DNA from: Cupriavidus phytohabitans
Lineage (GTDB): Bacteria; Pseudomonadota; Gammaproteobacteria; Burkholderiales; Burkholderiaceae
DNA: 64,000 bases
Assembly (NCBI RefSeq): GCF_000426345.1
Contig: NZ_AUFE01000008.1
Span: forward strand, 62,001 to 126,000
Direction of reading: 5' to 3'
A model generated the notes under the pieces. It was not told the DNA's origin, did not search any database, and saw only the letters and a list, made by a program, of their open reading frames with translations. A program made the position numbers and the translations under genes. Below, piece by piece: positions 37,751 to 46,641 of the stretch (position 1 is its first letter; every line of letters begins with the position of its first letter).

Positions 37751-39286
37751 ATGAACTCCTTCGACACGGGTGACCAGAAAATCAGCGCGCCGCTGGGCGA
37801 GAGCGAGCCGGCCGGCAGTAATTTCCTGTCGCGGCTGGGCCGCTGGTGGGGCCGCAAAGGCGAAGCCGAGGCCGCGGCCAAGGCAGCCAACGACGTCGCG
37901 CATGCCGACGGCGAGGTGCCGCTGGCACCGCGCGTGGCGCGGCGCCAGCGCGAGCAGTTGCGGCTGTGCTTCGATGCCCGACTGACCGACGGTGCCGCCA
38001 ATGCCGCCGCGCAGGCATGGCAGGCCGAGTACGAGGCAGCGGGCGAGGCCACCCGGCGTGCCATGCTGGAGTTGCTTGCCGAGGTGGCCAGCAGCAGCGG
38101 CGAAAAAGCCGCCGACGCCAAAGGCGAGGGCAAGGGCGACGCAAAGGGTGAAGGCAAAGGTGAAGCCAAGGGTGAAGGCAAAGGTGAAGCCAAGGGTGAG
38201 GCGAAGCCCGACGGCAAGGGCGGCCATTCCGGGCTGACCCATGCCCTGTCCAGCGCCCGCATCCGCTTCTTCAAGCGCCTGGCCGCGCTCCACGGCCAGC
38301 GCGGCAGCAGCGCGTGCGGGCTGCACTTCCTGATCCAGCTGCGCGCCGACATGCTGCGCTGGCAGCGCCGGGTGCCGGGGCTGCGCGTGCTCGACGACGA
38401 CCTCGAGGCGCTGTTCTCCAACTGGTTCGACGTGGGCCTGCTGGAATTGCAGCCGATCACCTGGGACTCGCCCGCCTCGCTGCTGGAGAAGCTGATCCGC
38501 TACGAGGCCGTGCACGAGATCGCCTCGTGGACCGACCTGCGCAACCGGCTCGACTCTGACCGCCGCTGCTACGCCTTCTTCCATCCGCGCATCCCGCGCG
38601 AGCCGCTGATTTTCGTCGAGGTCGCGTTCGTTCCCGAGATGGCCGCCAATGTCCAGACATTGCTCGACGAGGCCGCGCCGCTGGAAGACCTGCGCCGGGT
38701 GAAGTGGGCCATCTTCTATTCGATCAGCAACACGCAGCCCGGCCTGCGTGGCGTCAGCTTTGGCAATTTCCTGCTCAAGCGCGTGATCGAGGAACTGCAG
38801 CGCGAATTCCCCAAGGTCAAGCAGTTCGCCACGCTGTCGCCGATTCCCGGGTTTGCCGACTGGCTGCGCAAGCAGGACGCGGATACAGTGTCGCGCGCGC
38901 TCGGCGACAAGCGCCTGGCGCGCTGGCGCGAGCGCCACGGCGAGGCGCCGGCGGACGGGGCCGGGTGGCTGGCGGCGCTGTCGGCCGACGCGCCCGCCGA
39001 TGCCGAGCCGCTGACGCGCGATACCGCGATGGCGCTGGCCGCGCATTACCTGGTACGCGAGCGCCACCAGGCGCTGCCGGCGGATCCGGTGGCTCGCTTC
39101 CACCTGGGCAACGGCGCCTGCGTCGAGCGGCTCAACTGGGCCGCCGACCTGTCGCGAAAAGGCCGAAGCCAGAGCTGCGGCATGATGGTGAATTACCTTT
39201 ACGTACCCGAGGCGCTGGATGACAATCTGGCACGTCTGGGTGCAGGCAACCCGCGCATCGGCCGTAGCGTCGGGAAGCTGCTGTGA
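37751..39286 (+). CDS. Malonyl-CoA decarboxylase
   Basis: 511-residue enzyme converting malonyl-CoA to acetyl-CoA and CO2. The helical N-terminal domain is followed by the catalytic domain with FFHPRIPREPLIFVEVAF and the downstream YSISNTQPGLRGVSFGNFLL; the C-terminal CGMMVNYLYVPEAL is characteristic. About 35 residues of Lys, Gly, Glu and Ala repeats (residues 122-158) interrupt the N-terminal domain. At the DNA level this is a 24-base unit twice exactly (38144-38167 and 38168-38191) plus decayed copies. No frame is lost. Malonyl-CoA synthetase lies in the same operon, so the pair degrades malonate (MatA role). Confidence 0.93.
   Translation: MNSFDTGDQKISAPLGESEPAGSNFLSRLGRWWGRKGEAEAAAKAANDVAHADGEVPLAPRVARRQREQLRLCFDARLTDGAANAAAQAWQAEYEAAGEATRRAMLELLAEVASSSGEKAADAKGEGKGDAKGEGKGEAKGEGKGEAKGEAKPDGKGGHSGLTHALSSARIRFFKRLAALHGQRGSSACGLHFLIQLRADMLRWQRRVPGLRVLDDDLEALFSNWFDVGLLELQPITWDSPASLLEKLIRYEAVHEIASWTDLRNRLDSDRRCYAFFHPRIPREPLIFVEVAFVPEMAANVQTLLDEAAPLEDLRRVKWAIFYSISNTQPGLRGVSFGNFLLKRVIEELQREFPKVKQFATLSPIPGFADWLRKQDADTVSRALGDKRLARWRERHGEAPADGAGWLAALSADAPADAEPLTRDTAMALAAHYLVRERHQALPADPVARFHLGNGACVERLNWAADLSRKGRSQSCGMMVNYLYVPEALDDNLARLGAGNPRIGRSVGKLL
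38120..38220 (+). repeat. In-frame tandem repeat inside malonyl-CoA decarboxylase
   Basis: A 24-base unit encoding KGEGKGEA is present in two perfect adjacent copies (38144-38167, 38168-38191), with a partial third copy after and degenerate copies before. The A-rich purine run differs from the GC-rich surroundings. It encodes a flexible charged linker. Confidence 0.9.
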
Positions 39287-39437
39287 CCCTGGTCAGGTCA
39301 CGGGGATCGCCCCCGCAGCCGCGGCGCCACGCGCGCCGCGTTTTCTTGCCGGGACCATGCAGTAGACCCATGCCGCGGCGCGTGCTCGCGGCAATCTAAT
39401 CGACTTTCCGAAGAAAAGAGAGAGAGGAGACAGCAAG

Positions 39438-40451
39438 ATGAATCGTCGTCAGTTCAGCCTGGCCGCGTGCGCGCGGGCAGCGGGCATGGCTCTGGGCGTG
39501 GCCGGCATCGGTGCCGCCACCCTGTTCGCGGCACCCGCGGCCCATGCCGATACCTGGCCGTCCAAGCCCGTCACGGTGATCGTGCCGTTCCCCGCCGGCG
39601 GCGGCACCGACGCTTTCGCGCGGCCGCTGACCGCGCAGCTGTCCAAGCAGCTGGGCAAGCAGTTCGTGATCGACAACCGCGGCGGCGCCGGCGGCACCGT
39701 TGGCGCCAGCCTGGCGTCCAAGGCCGTGCCGGATGGCTATACCGTGTTCATCGGCGGCGCGCACCATGCCATCGCCCCGTCGTTCTACAAGAAGCTCGAC
39801 TACGACATCGAGAAGGATTTCATCCCGGTCACCGTGATCGCCCAGCCGCCGCAGGTGGTGGTGGTCAACCCCACCCGCGTGCAGGCCAACACGCTGCAGG
39901 AACTGATCGCCTACGCCAGCAAGAACCCGGGCAAGCTGAACTATGGATCGGCCGGCAACGGCTCGTCGCACCACCTGGCGGGCGAGCTGTTCAAGCTCCA
40001 GACCAAGACCTTTATCACGCATATCCCGTACAAGGGCGCCGGCCCGGCGCTGTCCGACCTGATCGCGGGCCAGGTCGACCTGATGTTCGACGGCCTGGGC
40101 TCGTCGGCGCAGCATATCCGCGCGGGCCGCATCAAGGCGCTGGCGGTGGCTTCCAGCAAGCGCTCGCCGGCCTTCCCCAATGTGCCGACCGCGGCCGAGG
40201 CCGGGGTGCCGAACTACGAGGTCTCGACCTGGTATGCGATGTGGGTGCCCAAGGGTACGCCCAAGGAGATCGTCGACCGCTTGTACGTCGAAACCGAAAA
40301 GGCGCTGAACACGCCGGAAATGAAGCAGATCTGGCTCAACAACGGCTCCGAGACGCCGGCCTTCACGCAGGAGCAGTTCGCGCAGTTCCAGCGTGCCGAG
40401 ATCCGGCGCTGGGCGCAGGTGGTGCAGCAGTCCGGCGCCAAGATGGACTGA
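39438..40451 (+). CDS. Tripartite tricarboxylate transporter (Bug/TctC) substrate-binding protein
   Basis: 337-residue periplasmic receptor. The signal peptide carries an RRQF twin-arginine-like start (MNRRQFSLAACARAAG) and a cleavage site after AHA. Bug motifs VIVPFPAGGGTDAFARPL and NYGSAGNGSSHHLAGEL are intact. No TctA or TctB membrane genes are nearby, as is common for the many orphan Bug proteins in Cupriavidus and Bordetella. Position in the malonate operon suggests a dicarboxylate ligand such as malonate; inference. Confidence 0.9.
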   Translation: MNRRQFSLAACARAAGMALGVAGIGAATLFAAPAAHADTWPSKPVTVIVPFPAGGGTDAFARPLTAQLSKQLGKQFVIDNRGGAGGTVGASLASKAVPDGYTVFIGGAHHAIAPSFYKKLDYDIEKDFIPVTVIAQPPQVVVVNPTRVQANTLQELIAYASKNPGKLNYGSAGNGSSHHLAGELFKLQTKTFITHIPYKGAGPALSDLIAGQVDLMFDGLGSSAQHIRAGRIKALAVASSKRSPAFPNVPTAAEAGVPNYEVSTWYAMWVPKGTPKEIVDRLYVETEKALNTPEMKQIWLNNGSETPAFTQEQFAQFQRAEIRRWAQVVQQSGAKMD

Positions 40452-40496
40452 ACGGAGCGACCAGGCCATGCTGATCCGATGCACCGGGGCGCCGCG

Positions 40497-41279
40497 ATGA
40501 GCGGCACCGTCGTCTTTGCCACGCAGGGCGCCACGGCGACCGTGACGCTGTCGCATGCCGGCAAGCTCAATGCCATTTCCGCGCAGATGTGGCGCGAGCT
40601 GGCCGCGGGCTTCACCCGGCTGGCCGCCGATTCTGCGCTGCGCTGCGTGGTCGTGCGCGGCGCCGACGGCAACTTTGCCGCCGGCGCCGACATCGCCGAG
40701 TTTCCCGCCGAACGCGGTGACGAGGCCGCGGTGCGGCACTACCACATGGCTACCATCGCGCCGGCGCTGGCCGCGGTGGCGCAATGCCCGCACCCGACCG
40801 TGGCGATGATCGAGGGCGTATGCGTAGGCGGCGGCCTGGAGATCGCGTGCCATTGCGACCTCCGCATCGCCGCCTCGGACAGCCGCTTCGGGGTGCCGAT
40901 CAACCGGCTCGGCTTTCCGATGGCGCCCGGGGAACTGCAAGGCCTGCTAACGCTGGCCGGGCGCGCCGCCACGCTGGAGATCCTGCTGGAAGGCCGCGTC
41001 TTCGACGCCGCCGAGGCGCGTGCCAAGGGGCTGCTGACGCGCGTGGTCGAGCCGGGCGCGCTGGCTGCCGAAGTCGATGCCACGGTGCGCCGCATTACCG
41101 CCGGCGCACCCGCGGCGGCGCGTATCAACAAGTCCACCATCCACCGCCTGGCGCCGATGCCGGCGGCGCTGTCTCCGGCCGAACTCGACGCGCATTTCGC
41201 CTACGCGGAGGGCGCCGACCATGCCGAAGGCGTGGCCGCCTTCCTGGCGCGCCGGCCGCCGCAGTTCCGGGGAGAGTAG
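40497..41279 (+). CDS. Enoyl-CoA hydratase/isomerase family protein
   Basis: 260-residue crotonase-fold protein. The oxyanion-hole motifs are ADGNFAAGADIAEF and IEGVCVGGGLEIACHCDLRI; GVPINRLGFPMAPGELQGLL follows. An earlier in-frame ATG at 40479 would add six residues. It sits between the Bug protein and malonyl-CoA synthetase genes, where rhizobial mat operons have no equivalent; the substrate is a CoA thioester not fixed by sequence. Confidence 0.87.
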   Translation: MSGTVVFATQGATATVTLSHAGKLNAISAQMWRELAAGFTRLAADSALRCVVVRGADGNFAAGADIAEFPAERGDEAAVRHYHMATIAPALAAVAQCPHPTVAMIEGVCVGGGLEIACHCDLRIAASDSRFGVPINRLGFPMAPGELQGLLTLAGRAATLEILLEGRVFDAAEARAKGLLTRVVEPGALAAEVDATVRRITAGAPAAARINKSTIHRLAPMPAALSPAELDAHFAYAEGADHAEGVAAFLARRPPQFRGE

Positions 41280-41388
41280 TCCGGCAAATCTGCCAGAATG
41301 CGGGATTGCCATGCCCGCACAGCCTGGCATCGGGGGCATTGCCCCTGCCTGACCCGTACCGTTCCAAGTCTTTCGTTCGATCCACACC

Positions 41389-42942
41389 ATGAACGCCAAC
41401 CTGTTCGCCCTGTTCGAATCCCGCTTTCCCGCCGACCGCACCGCCTGCTGCATCGAGACCCATGACGGCCTGTACTACAGCTGGGATGACCTCGACCGCG
41501 CCACCGCCAAGCTGGCCAACCTGCTGGCCTCGCTGAACCTGCCCGAAGGCGCGCGCGTGGCCGTGCAGGTCGAAAAATCGCCCGAGGCGTTGTTCCTGTA
41601 CCTGGCTACGCTGCGCGCGGGCTATGTCTACCTGCCGCTGAACACTGCCTACCAGGAGGCGGAGATCGACTACTTCGTCGGCAACGCCGAGCCGTCGGTG
41701 GTGGTGTGCAGCAGCAAGAATTTCGGCTGGGTCTCCAAGGTGGCGTTCCGCCACGGCGTCAACCACGTGTTCACGCTGGATGAAGATCGCAGCGGCTCGC
41801 TGCTGGCGCGCGCCGCCGGCAAGGACGACACCTTCGCCACGGTTGAACGCCAGGACGATGACCTCGCCGCCATCCTCTACACCTCGGGCACCACCGGTCG
41901 CAGCAAGGGCGCGATGCTGACACACCGCAACCTGGCGTCCAACGCGCAGACACTGCACGAATACTGGGGCTGGCGCAGCGACGACGTGCTGCTGCACATG
42001 CTGCCGATCTTCCACGTGCACGGCCTGTTCGTGGCCTCGCACGGCGCGCTGCTGGCCGGCGCCAAGATGATCTGGGCGCCCCGGCTCGACATGGCGCAGG
42101 TGCTGAAATTCCTGCCGCGCTCGACCGTGATGATGGGCGTGCCGACCTACTATGTGCGCATGCTGCAGGAGCCTCGCTTCGACGACGACACCTGCCGTCG
42201 CATGCGGCTGTTCGTGTCAGGCTCGGCGCCGCTGCTGCTGGAAACCTTCGATGCTTTCCGCGAACGCACCGGCCACACCATCCTGGAGCGCTACGGCATG
42301 AGCGAGACGGTGATGCTGGTGTCCAACCCGTATGACTCCGCGCTGGGCGAGCGCATCGGCGGCACCGTCGGCATGCCGCTGCCGGGTGTGTCGGTGCGCG
42401 TGGTCGATGGCGAGGGCAAGGCGTGCGCGCCGGGCGAGATCGGCAATGTCGAGGTCAAGGGCCCGAATGTGTTCAAGGGCTACTGGCGCATGCCGGAGAA
42501 GACCAAGGAAGAGTTCACCGACGATGGCTGGTTCAAGACCGGCGACGTCGGCCGCTTTGGCGGCGCCATCGTCAGCCAGGCGGGTGAGCGCCAGGTGCCG
42601 GACAGTTACCTGACCATCGTCGGCCGCAGCAAGGACCTGATCATTTCGGGTGGCTACAACGTCTACCCGAAGGAAATCGAAAGCTTTATCGACGAGATGC
42701 CGGGCGTGGCCGAGAGCGCGGTGATCGGCGTGCCGCACGCGGACTTCGGTGAGGCGGTGGTGGCGGTAGTGGTGAAGAAACCGGGCGCGCAGATCGATGA
42801 GTCGGAGCTGATCGGTACGCTGAAGGGACGCATCGCCAACTTCAAGGTGCCCAAGCGCGTGCACGTGGTGGACGAGCTGCCGCGCAATACGATGGGGAAG
42901 GTGCAGAAGAACGTGTTGCGGCAGCAGTTTGCGGTGCTGTGA
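41389..42942 (+). CDS. matB: Malonyl-CoA synthetase
   Basis: 517-residue acyl-CoA ligase of the ANL superfamily activating malonate with ATP and CoA. The P-loop is ILYTSGTTGRSKGAML, the A5 motif ERYGMSETVMLVSNPY, A7 DGWFKTGD, A8 IVGRSKDLIISGGYNVYPKE and catalytic lysine PRNTMGKVQKN. The N-terminal MNANLFALFESRFP and overall sequence fit MatB. It completes the malonate-to-acetyl-CoA route with the decarboxylase upstream. Broader dicarboxylate specificity cannot be excluded. Confidence 0.93.
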   Translation: MNANLFALFESRFPADRTACCIETHDGLYYSWDDLDRATAKLANLLASLNLPEGARVAVQVEKSPEALFLYLATLRAGYVYLPLNTAYQEAEIDYFVGNAEPSVVVCSSKNFGWVSKVAFRHGVNHVFTLDEDRSGSLLARAAGKDDTFATVERQDDDLAAILYTSGTTGRSKGAMLTHRNLASNAQTLHEYWGWRSDDVLLHMLPIFHVHGLFVASHGALLAGAKMIWAPRLDMAQVLKFLPRSTVMMGVPTYYVRMLQEPRFDDDTCRRMRLFVSGSAPLLLETFDAFRERTGHTILERYGMSETVMLVSNPYDSALGERIGGTVGMPLPGVSVRVVDGEGKACAPGEIGNVEVKGPNVFKGYWRMPEKTKEEFTDDGWFKTGDVGRFGGAIVSQAGERQVPDSYLTIVGRSKDLIISGGYNVYPKEIESFIDEMPGVAESAVIGVPHADFGEAVVAVVVKKPGAQIDESELIGTLKGRIANFKVPKRVHVVDELPRNTMGKVQKNVLRQQFAVL

Positions 42943-42958
42943 CACGCTTGTGGTGCTG

Positions 42959-43002
42959 AAGGTGTTCTCCCTCTCCCCGTGAGGGAAGAGGGAGAACACC
43001 TT
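42959..43002. terminator. Long perfect hairpin between matB and the SIMPL gene
   Basis: A 16-base perfect stem (42959-42974 with 42987-43002, core GGTGTTCTCCCTCT) and a 12-base loop between convergent genes. There is no T tract, so it may be a repeat-type palindrome with terminator or mRNA-end protection function. Confidence 0.7.
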
Positions 43003-43061
43003 GCTTGGGCTAGCTCGGACGGCTTGGGAGCACCCAAAACCGTTTGCCTTTTTGCGGGTGT

Positions 43062-43760
43062 TTACTTCAGCATCTGCACCGACCCGTTCACCGACACCGT
43101 CACCTGCGTCTTGCCGCCTTCCACCGGCACCGGCACCGCCGCATCGGCCATCATCGCCTTGGCTGCGCCATACATGCGCGGCATCGGCGGCACCACGCCG
43201 CTTTCGCTCACGTTGACTTCCCGGATGGTGTAGCTGTTGTAGCCAAACAGCTTGGTGGTCGACTGCGCCTTGTTGCGGAACGACGCCACCGCCTGTTCGG
43301 CCAGCTTGGCCTCGGCCGCTTCGCGCGCTTCACGCGACAGCGAGAAGGCGATGTTCTGCACCTGCATCTGGCCGGCCAGCTCGCCCGCCAGCTTCGACAC
43401 CGCGGAGAAATCGCGCGACTTCAGGATGATCTCGGAACGTCCGCGCCACGTGCTGATGCGGCCGTTGCGGTCGGTGCTGGGGTGGATGGTGAAGCCGCCC
43501 GATTCCGCGGTCACGCCCTGCGTGCGCTTGGCCTGTGCCAGCACCGCCTGGGTGCGCGTGGACAGCGCCGTCGAGATCGCCGCGGGCTCCGCGCCTTCCT
43601 GTTCGGCAGCGAGCGTCAGGTGCACGATGTCGGTCGGCACTTCGCTTACAGCCTGTGCCGACAGCGACATTACGCCGGACGGCGTCTCCGTCGGCCCGGC
43701 ATGCGCCGAAGCGACGATGGCGGTGGTGCCCAGCAGGGTGGCGGCAAGCCAGTGTTTCAT
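43062..43760 (-). CDS. SIMPL domain (DUF541) periplasmic protein
   Basis: 232 residues with a Sec signal peptide (MKHWLAATLLGTTAIVASAH, cleavage after AHA near residue 21) and a single SIMPL domain (MSLSAQAVSEVPTDIVHLTL to the C-terminus). Related E. coli YggE reduces oxidative stress, but the biochemical role is unknown. Start at 43760 gives the signal peptide directly. It follows the TauE-type gene on the minus strand by 94 bases. Confidence 0.87.
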   Translation of the reverse strand: MKHWLAATLLGTTAIVASAHAGPTETPSGVMSLSAQAVSEVPTDIVHLTLAAEQEGAEPAAISTALSTRTQAVLAQAKRTQGVTAESGGFTIHPSTDRNGRISTWRGRSEIILKSRDFSAVSKLAGELAGQMQVQNIAFSLSREAREAAEAKLAEQAVASFRNKAQSTTKLFGYNSYTIREVNVSESGVVPPMPRMYGAAKAMMADAAVPVPVEGGKTQVTVSVNGSVQMLK

Positions 43761-43854
43761 CTGGTTCTCCCGAAAAAACGTAGTGGCTGTCAGACGGAAC
43801 CAGCGCATGAAACGTTCCGCGAGATTGCAAACGAATGTTGCAGGCTCCGTGCCG

Positions 43855-44679
43855 TCAGAATGCCTGCCAGGCCTTCCACAGCATGTAGGACGCCAGGCAC
43901 AGCAGCAGCACTGCGAAGGCCTTGCGCAGCTGCCCGACATCCATCCGGTGCGCGGTGCGCGCCCCCAGCGGCGCGGTCAGCATGCTGGCCGCGACAATGA
44001 CGAGCAGCGCCGGCAGGTAGATGTAGCCGATCGATCCCGACGGCAGTCCCGGCATCTGCCAGCCGCTCCAGACATAGCCCGCCACGCTGGCGGCGGCGAT
44101 CGGGAAGCCCAGAGCCGCCGACGTCGCCACCGCGCTGTGGATCGGCACGTTGCACCAGGTCATGAACGGTACCGAGACAAAGGCGCCGCCCGCGCCGACC
44201 AGGCTCGACAGGAATCCGATCACGCCGCCTGTGCCCAGCATGCCCGCCGCGCCCGGCAGTTGCCGGCTCGGAACGGGGCGGCGGCTGCGCAGCATCTGCA
44301 GCGCGGAAAACCCGACAAACACGGCAAAGGCAAGCGACAGCCAGCTGGTCTTGAGCGCGGCAAAGACCTTGCCGCCCCCGACCATGCCGCCGAGCACGAT
44401 GCCCGGTGCCAGCGCCAGCACCACCGGCCAGCGCACCGCGCCACGCTGGTGGTGCGCGCGCACCGACGACAGCGATGTGAACAGGATGGTGCCCATCGAG
44501 GTGGCGATCGCCATATGGACGATGGCTTCCGTGGGAAAGCCCAGCGCGGTGAACAGCAGCGTCAGGAACGGCACCATCATCATGCCGCCGCCGACGCCGA
44601 GCAGCCCGGCGCAGAAGCCGGTAAAGGCGCCGAGGGCCAGCAGCGCAGGGATCAGCACCGGCAGGGTAGCAAGCTGCAT
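43855..44679 (-). CDS. TauE/SafE family membrane transporter
   Basis: 274 residues with about eight membrane segments and duplicated glycine motifs, FCAGLLGVGGGMMMVPFLTL in the first half and FLSSLVGAGGAFVSVPFMTW in the second. Family members move sulfite, sulfonates or other anions. It is unlike the one in the cys operon in having both motifs well conserved. Start at 44679 avoids a 15-residue cytoplasmic extension. Substrate unknown. Confidence 0.87.
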   Translation of the reverse strand: MQLATLPVLIPALLALGAFTGFCAGLLGVGGGMMMVPFLTLLFTALGFPTEAIVHMAIATSMGTILFTSLSSVRAHHQRGAVRWPVVLALAPGIVLGGMVGGGKVFAALKTSWLSLAFAVFVGFSALQMLRSRRPVPSRQLPGAAGMLGTGGVIGFLSSLVGAGGAFVSVPFMTWCNVPIHSAVATSAALGFPIAAASVAGYVWSGWQMPGLPSGSIGYIYLPALLVIVAASMLTAPLGARTAHRMDVGQLRKAFAVLLLCLASYMLWKAWQAF

Positions 44680-44690
44680 AGGACCCGGCC

Positions 44691-45173
<483 letters not shown>

Positions 45174-45231
45174 GGCGCGGTTCGTGGATGAAGGGGTCGG
45201 GGCGCGCGGGCATGGCCACGCGCGCGCGCAA

Positions 45232-45270
45232 AGAAAAAAGGCGATGGTTCAGAAAACCACCGCCTTTTTA
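45232..45270 (-). terminator. Terminator after the 6S RNA region
   Basis: GGCGATGGTT (45240-45249) pairs with AACCACCGCC (45255-45264), one position being G-U on the minus-strand RNA, and A and T tracts flank both sides. In the minus direction it ends in a T-rich tail and would terminate the 6S transcript. Confidence 0.85.
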
Positions 45271-45274
45271 AGGG

Positions 45275-45465
45275 GTCCCCGCCTCGGCCGCTGGGTCGGC
45301 ATCCTGAACCCAAGTGAGGTTCAGAGTGGCTGCGGAAGTCGCATTTCGGGTACATCATCCACTCAGGGAGTCCAAGCCAGGCCCGGACTATGAATGCGAC
45401 GACGCGCTCGCCCACGCGACATGATCCCGCACCATGCAATGCATATCGGTTCAAGGAGTTTATGA
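45275..45465 (-). ncRNA. ssrS: 6S RNA (approximate ends)
   Basis: The region directly downstream of zapA on the same strand holds 6S RNA in most proteobacteria. Here the minus strand has no gene but has a conserved 6S-like 3' hairpin (CTGAACC-loop-GGTTCAG, near 45303-45325), comparable to the release hairpin of E. coli 6S, and a strong terminator follows. TCGCATT and AATGCGA arms and an AGTCC/GGACT hairpin could form the central rod. 6S binds sigma-70 holoenzyme and represses transcription in stationary phase. Ends are estimated. Confidence 0.7.
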
Positions 45466-45490
45466 CCCTCACGAACCAGGCAGGGAAACT

Positions 45491-45504
45491 GTCAAACGTC
45501 TGAC
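45491..45504. promoter_or_regulatory. Dyad GTCARACGTYTGAC, copy 1
   Basis: GTCAAACGTCTGAC is nearly palindromic, and a second copy in inverted orientation lies at 45551-45564 with centres 60 bases apart. On the minus strand this copy contains TTGACA (45490-45495), a perfect -35 hexamer, though no good -10 is at the right spacing. Confidence 0.6.
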
Positions 45505-45550
45505 GCTACAACCGCTTCGACCGGTCGGGTAGGTGACCTGCCTGCGGGAT

Positions 45551-45564
45551 GTCAGACGTTTGCC
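45551..45564. promoter_or_regulatory. Dyad GTCARACGTYTGAC, copy 2
   Basis: GTCAGACGTTTGCC is the reverse complement of copy 1 with one mismatch. Together the two form a long inverted repeat (45486-45504 with 45551-45568), so either a repressor pair or a large RNA hairpin. Confidence 0.55.
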
Positions 45565-45656
45565 GTTTCTAACTAGGATGGGATGAAAACGGCGGCCGGG
45601 CGCGATAACCTGGCCAGTTAGCTGCACTTCTGTGGTGCCTCGTGCAGTCTGGCTAC

Positions 45657-45685
45657 ACTATACACCGCGCTGCAGGCCTTACCAA
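45657..45685 (-). promoter_or_regulatory. Sigma-70 promoter upstream of 6S RNA
   Basis: On the minus strand TTGGTA (45680-45685), exactly 17 bases, then TATAGT (45657-45662). It reads toward the 6S region and would start about 185 bases before the mature 5' end, like the distal promoter of E. coli ssrS. Confidence 0.7.
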
Positions 45686-45793
45686 GTCCACACGCGCGTA
45701 TCGTTACATTTTGCGCGACAGCGCGGCATCCGCTGCACATCCCTCCATTTTCACGGTATATGGGGCTGACAGGGCGGGCCTCAAGCGGTCCGC

Positions 45794-46126
45794 TCAGCCC
45801 CTCGTGCCGGTGCCCACGTGCGCGTATTGCCGCAACGCTTCGTCGGCGCGTTCGTTCAGCTCGCGGATGCGTGCGTGGATGGCCTCGACCGGGATCGTGC
45901 CCTCGGCCTGCTGCTTGCGCTGCAGAGCCAGCAAATCGGATGCGATCGAAATGGCGGCCATCACGGCCACGCGCTCGACGCCCTTGGCGGCGATGCCGTT
46001 GCGCAGCTTGTTCATCTGCGTGTCGACCAGTGCCACGGCCTCGAGCAGCGCAGCCTCGTTCTCGGGCGCGATGGCAAAGCGGTACGGCTGGCCGGCAATG
46101 TTGACTTCGACTTGCTTGTTGCTCAT
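45794..46126 (-). CDS. zapA: Cell division protein ZapA
   Basis: 110-residue FtsZ-ring stabiliser: MSNKQVEVNIAGQPYRFAIA at the N-terminus, then LLEAVALVDTQMNKLRNG and a long coiled-coil helix. ZapA cross-links FtsZ protofilaments. Its start overlaps the stop of the zapB-like gene (46123-46126). Location before 6S RNA is a conserved proteobacterial feature. Confidence 0.93.
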   Translation of the reverse strand: MSNKQVEVNIAGQPYRFAIAPENEAALLEAVALVDTQMNKLRNGIAAKGVERVAVMAAISIASDLLALQRKQQAEGTIPVEAIHARIRELNERADEALRQYAHVGTGTRG

Positions 46127-46452
46127 GCGTGTTCTCCGGAGGCCTTGTGCGGCTCTGCGCCTGTCGCGGCGCCCTCGCCCAGCAGGTCGAGCTGGCGCGT
46201 GTCGCTGGCCGTCGGCAGCTTGTCAAGGATGGACTGGATGCGCAGCTGCGCTTCCTCGATCTTGATGTTGAGCAACTCGCGGTCGGCTGCCATGGCCTCG
46301 CGCTCGCTGCGCAATTGCGCGGCTTCACCCTCCAGCCGGGCGATCTCGTCGCGCAGCCGCTGGTTTTCCGCCGCCAGGGTGTCCGCATGGTGCAGCACGC
46401 GCCCGATCTTCGCGGCCAGTTGTTCGAGTTCGTTGAGCATAGGGCCTGTCAT
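46123..46452 (-). CDS. ZapB-like coiled-coil cell division protein
   Basis: 109 residues from the ATG at 46452 or 105 from that at 46440 (MLNELEQLAAKIGRV). Nearly all helical with heptad leucines (LAAENQRLRDEIARLEGEAA), fitting the betaproteobacterial ZapB-like family before zapA. In E. coli ZapB links ZapA to MatP. Neither start has a strong ribosome site. The tail is acidic and alanine-rich. Confidence 0.82.
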   Translation of the reverse strand: MTGPMLNELEQLAAKIGRVLHHADTLAAENQRLRDEIARLEGEAAQLRSEREAMAADRELLNIKIEEAQLRIQSILDKLPTASDTRQLDLLGEGAATGAEPHKASGEHA

Positions 46453-46605
46453 GATGGGATAAAAGTCAGGTAACGCGATTCTAGCCGATGCGCCGGCGCG
46501 CACAATGCGAAGGAAAGCGTTTCTGACCGGGCACCTGCATGGAAGTTGCAGCCTTCTGCACCCAAAACCCTGCCAGAGTTGTGACAAATCACTACGGGCG
46601 CCGCG

Positions 46606-46634
46606 TTGACGCGGGTTGCGAAACTCCCTACACT
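46606..46634 (+). promoter_or_regulatory. Sigma-70 promoter of the btuB operon
   Basis: TTGACG (46606-46611), a 17-base spacer, then TACACT (46629-46634). Predicted transcription starts about 46641, right at the 5' end of the cobalamin riboswitch, so promoter and leader fit together. Confidence 0.8.
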
Positions 46635-46641
46635 CGCGCAC

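Noticed and set aside
38120-38220. Tandem repeats as a possible CRISPR array
   Set aside because: Units are adjacent without spacers, in frame within a coding gene; no cas genes present.
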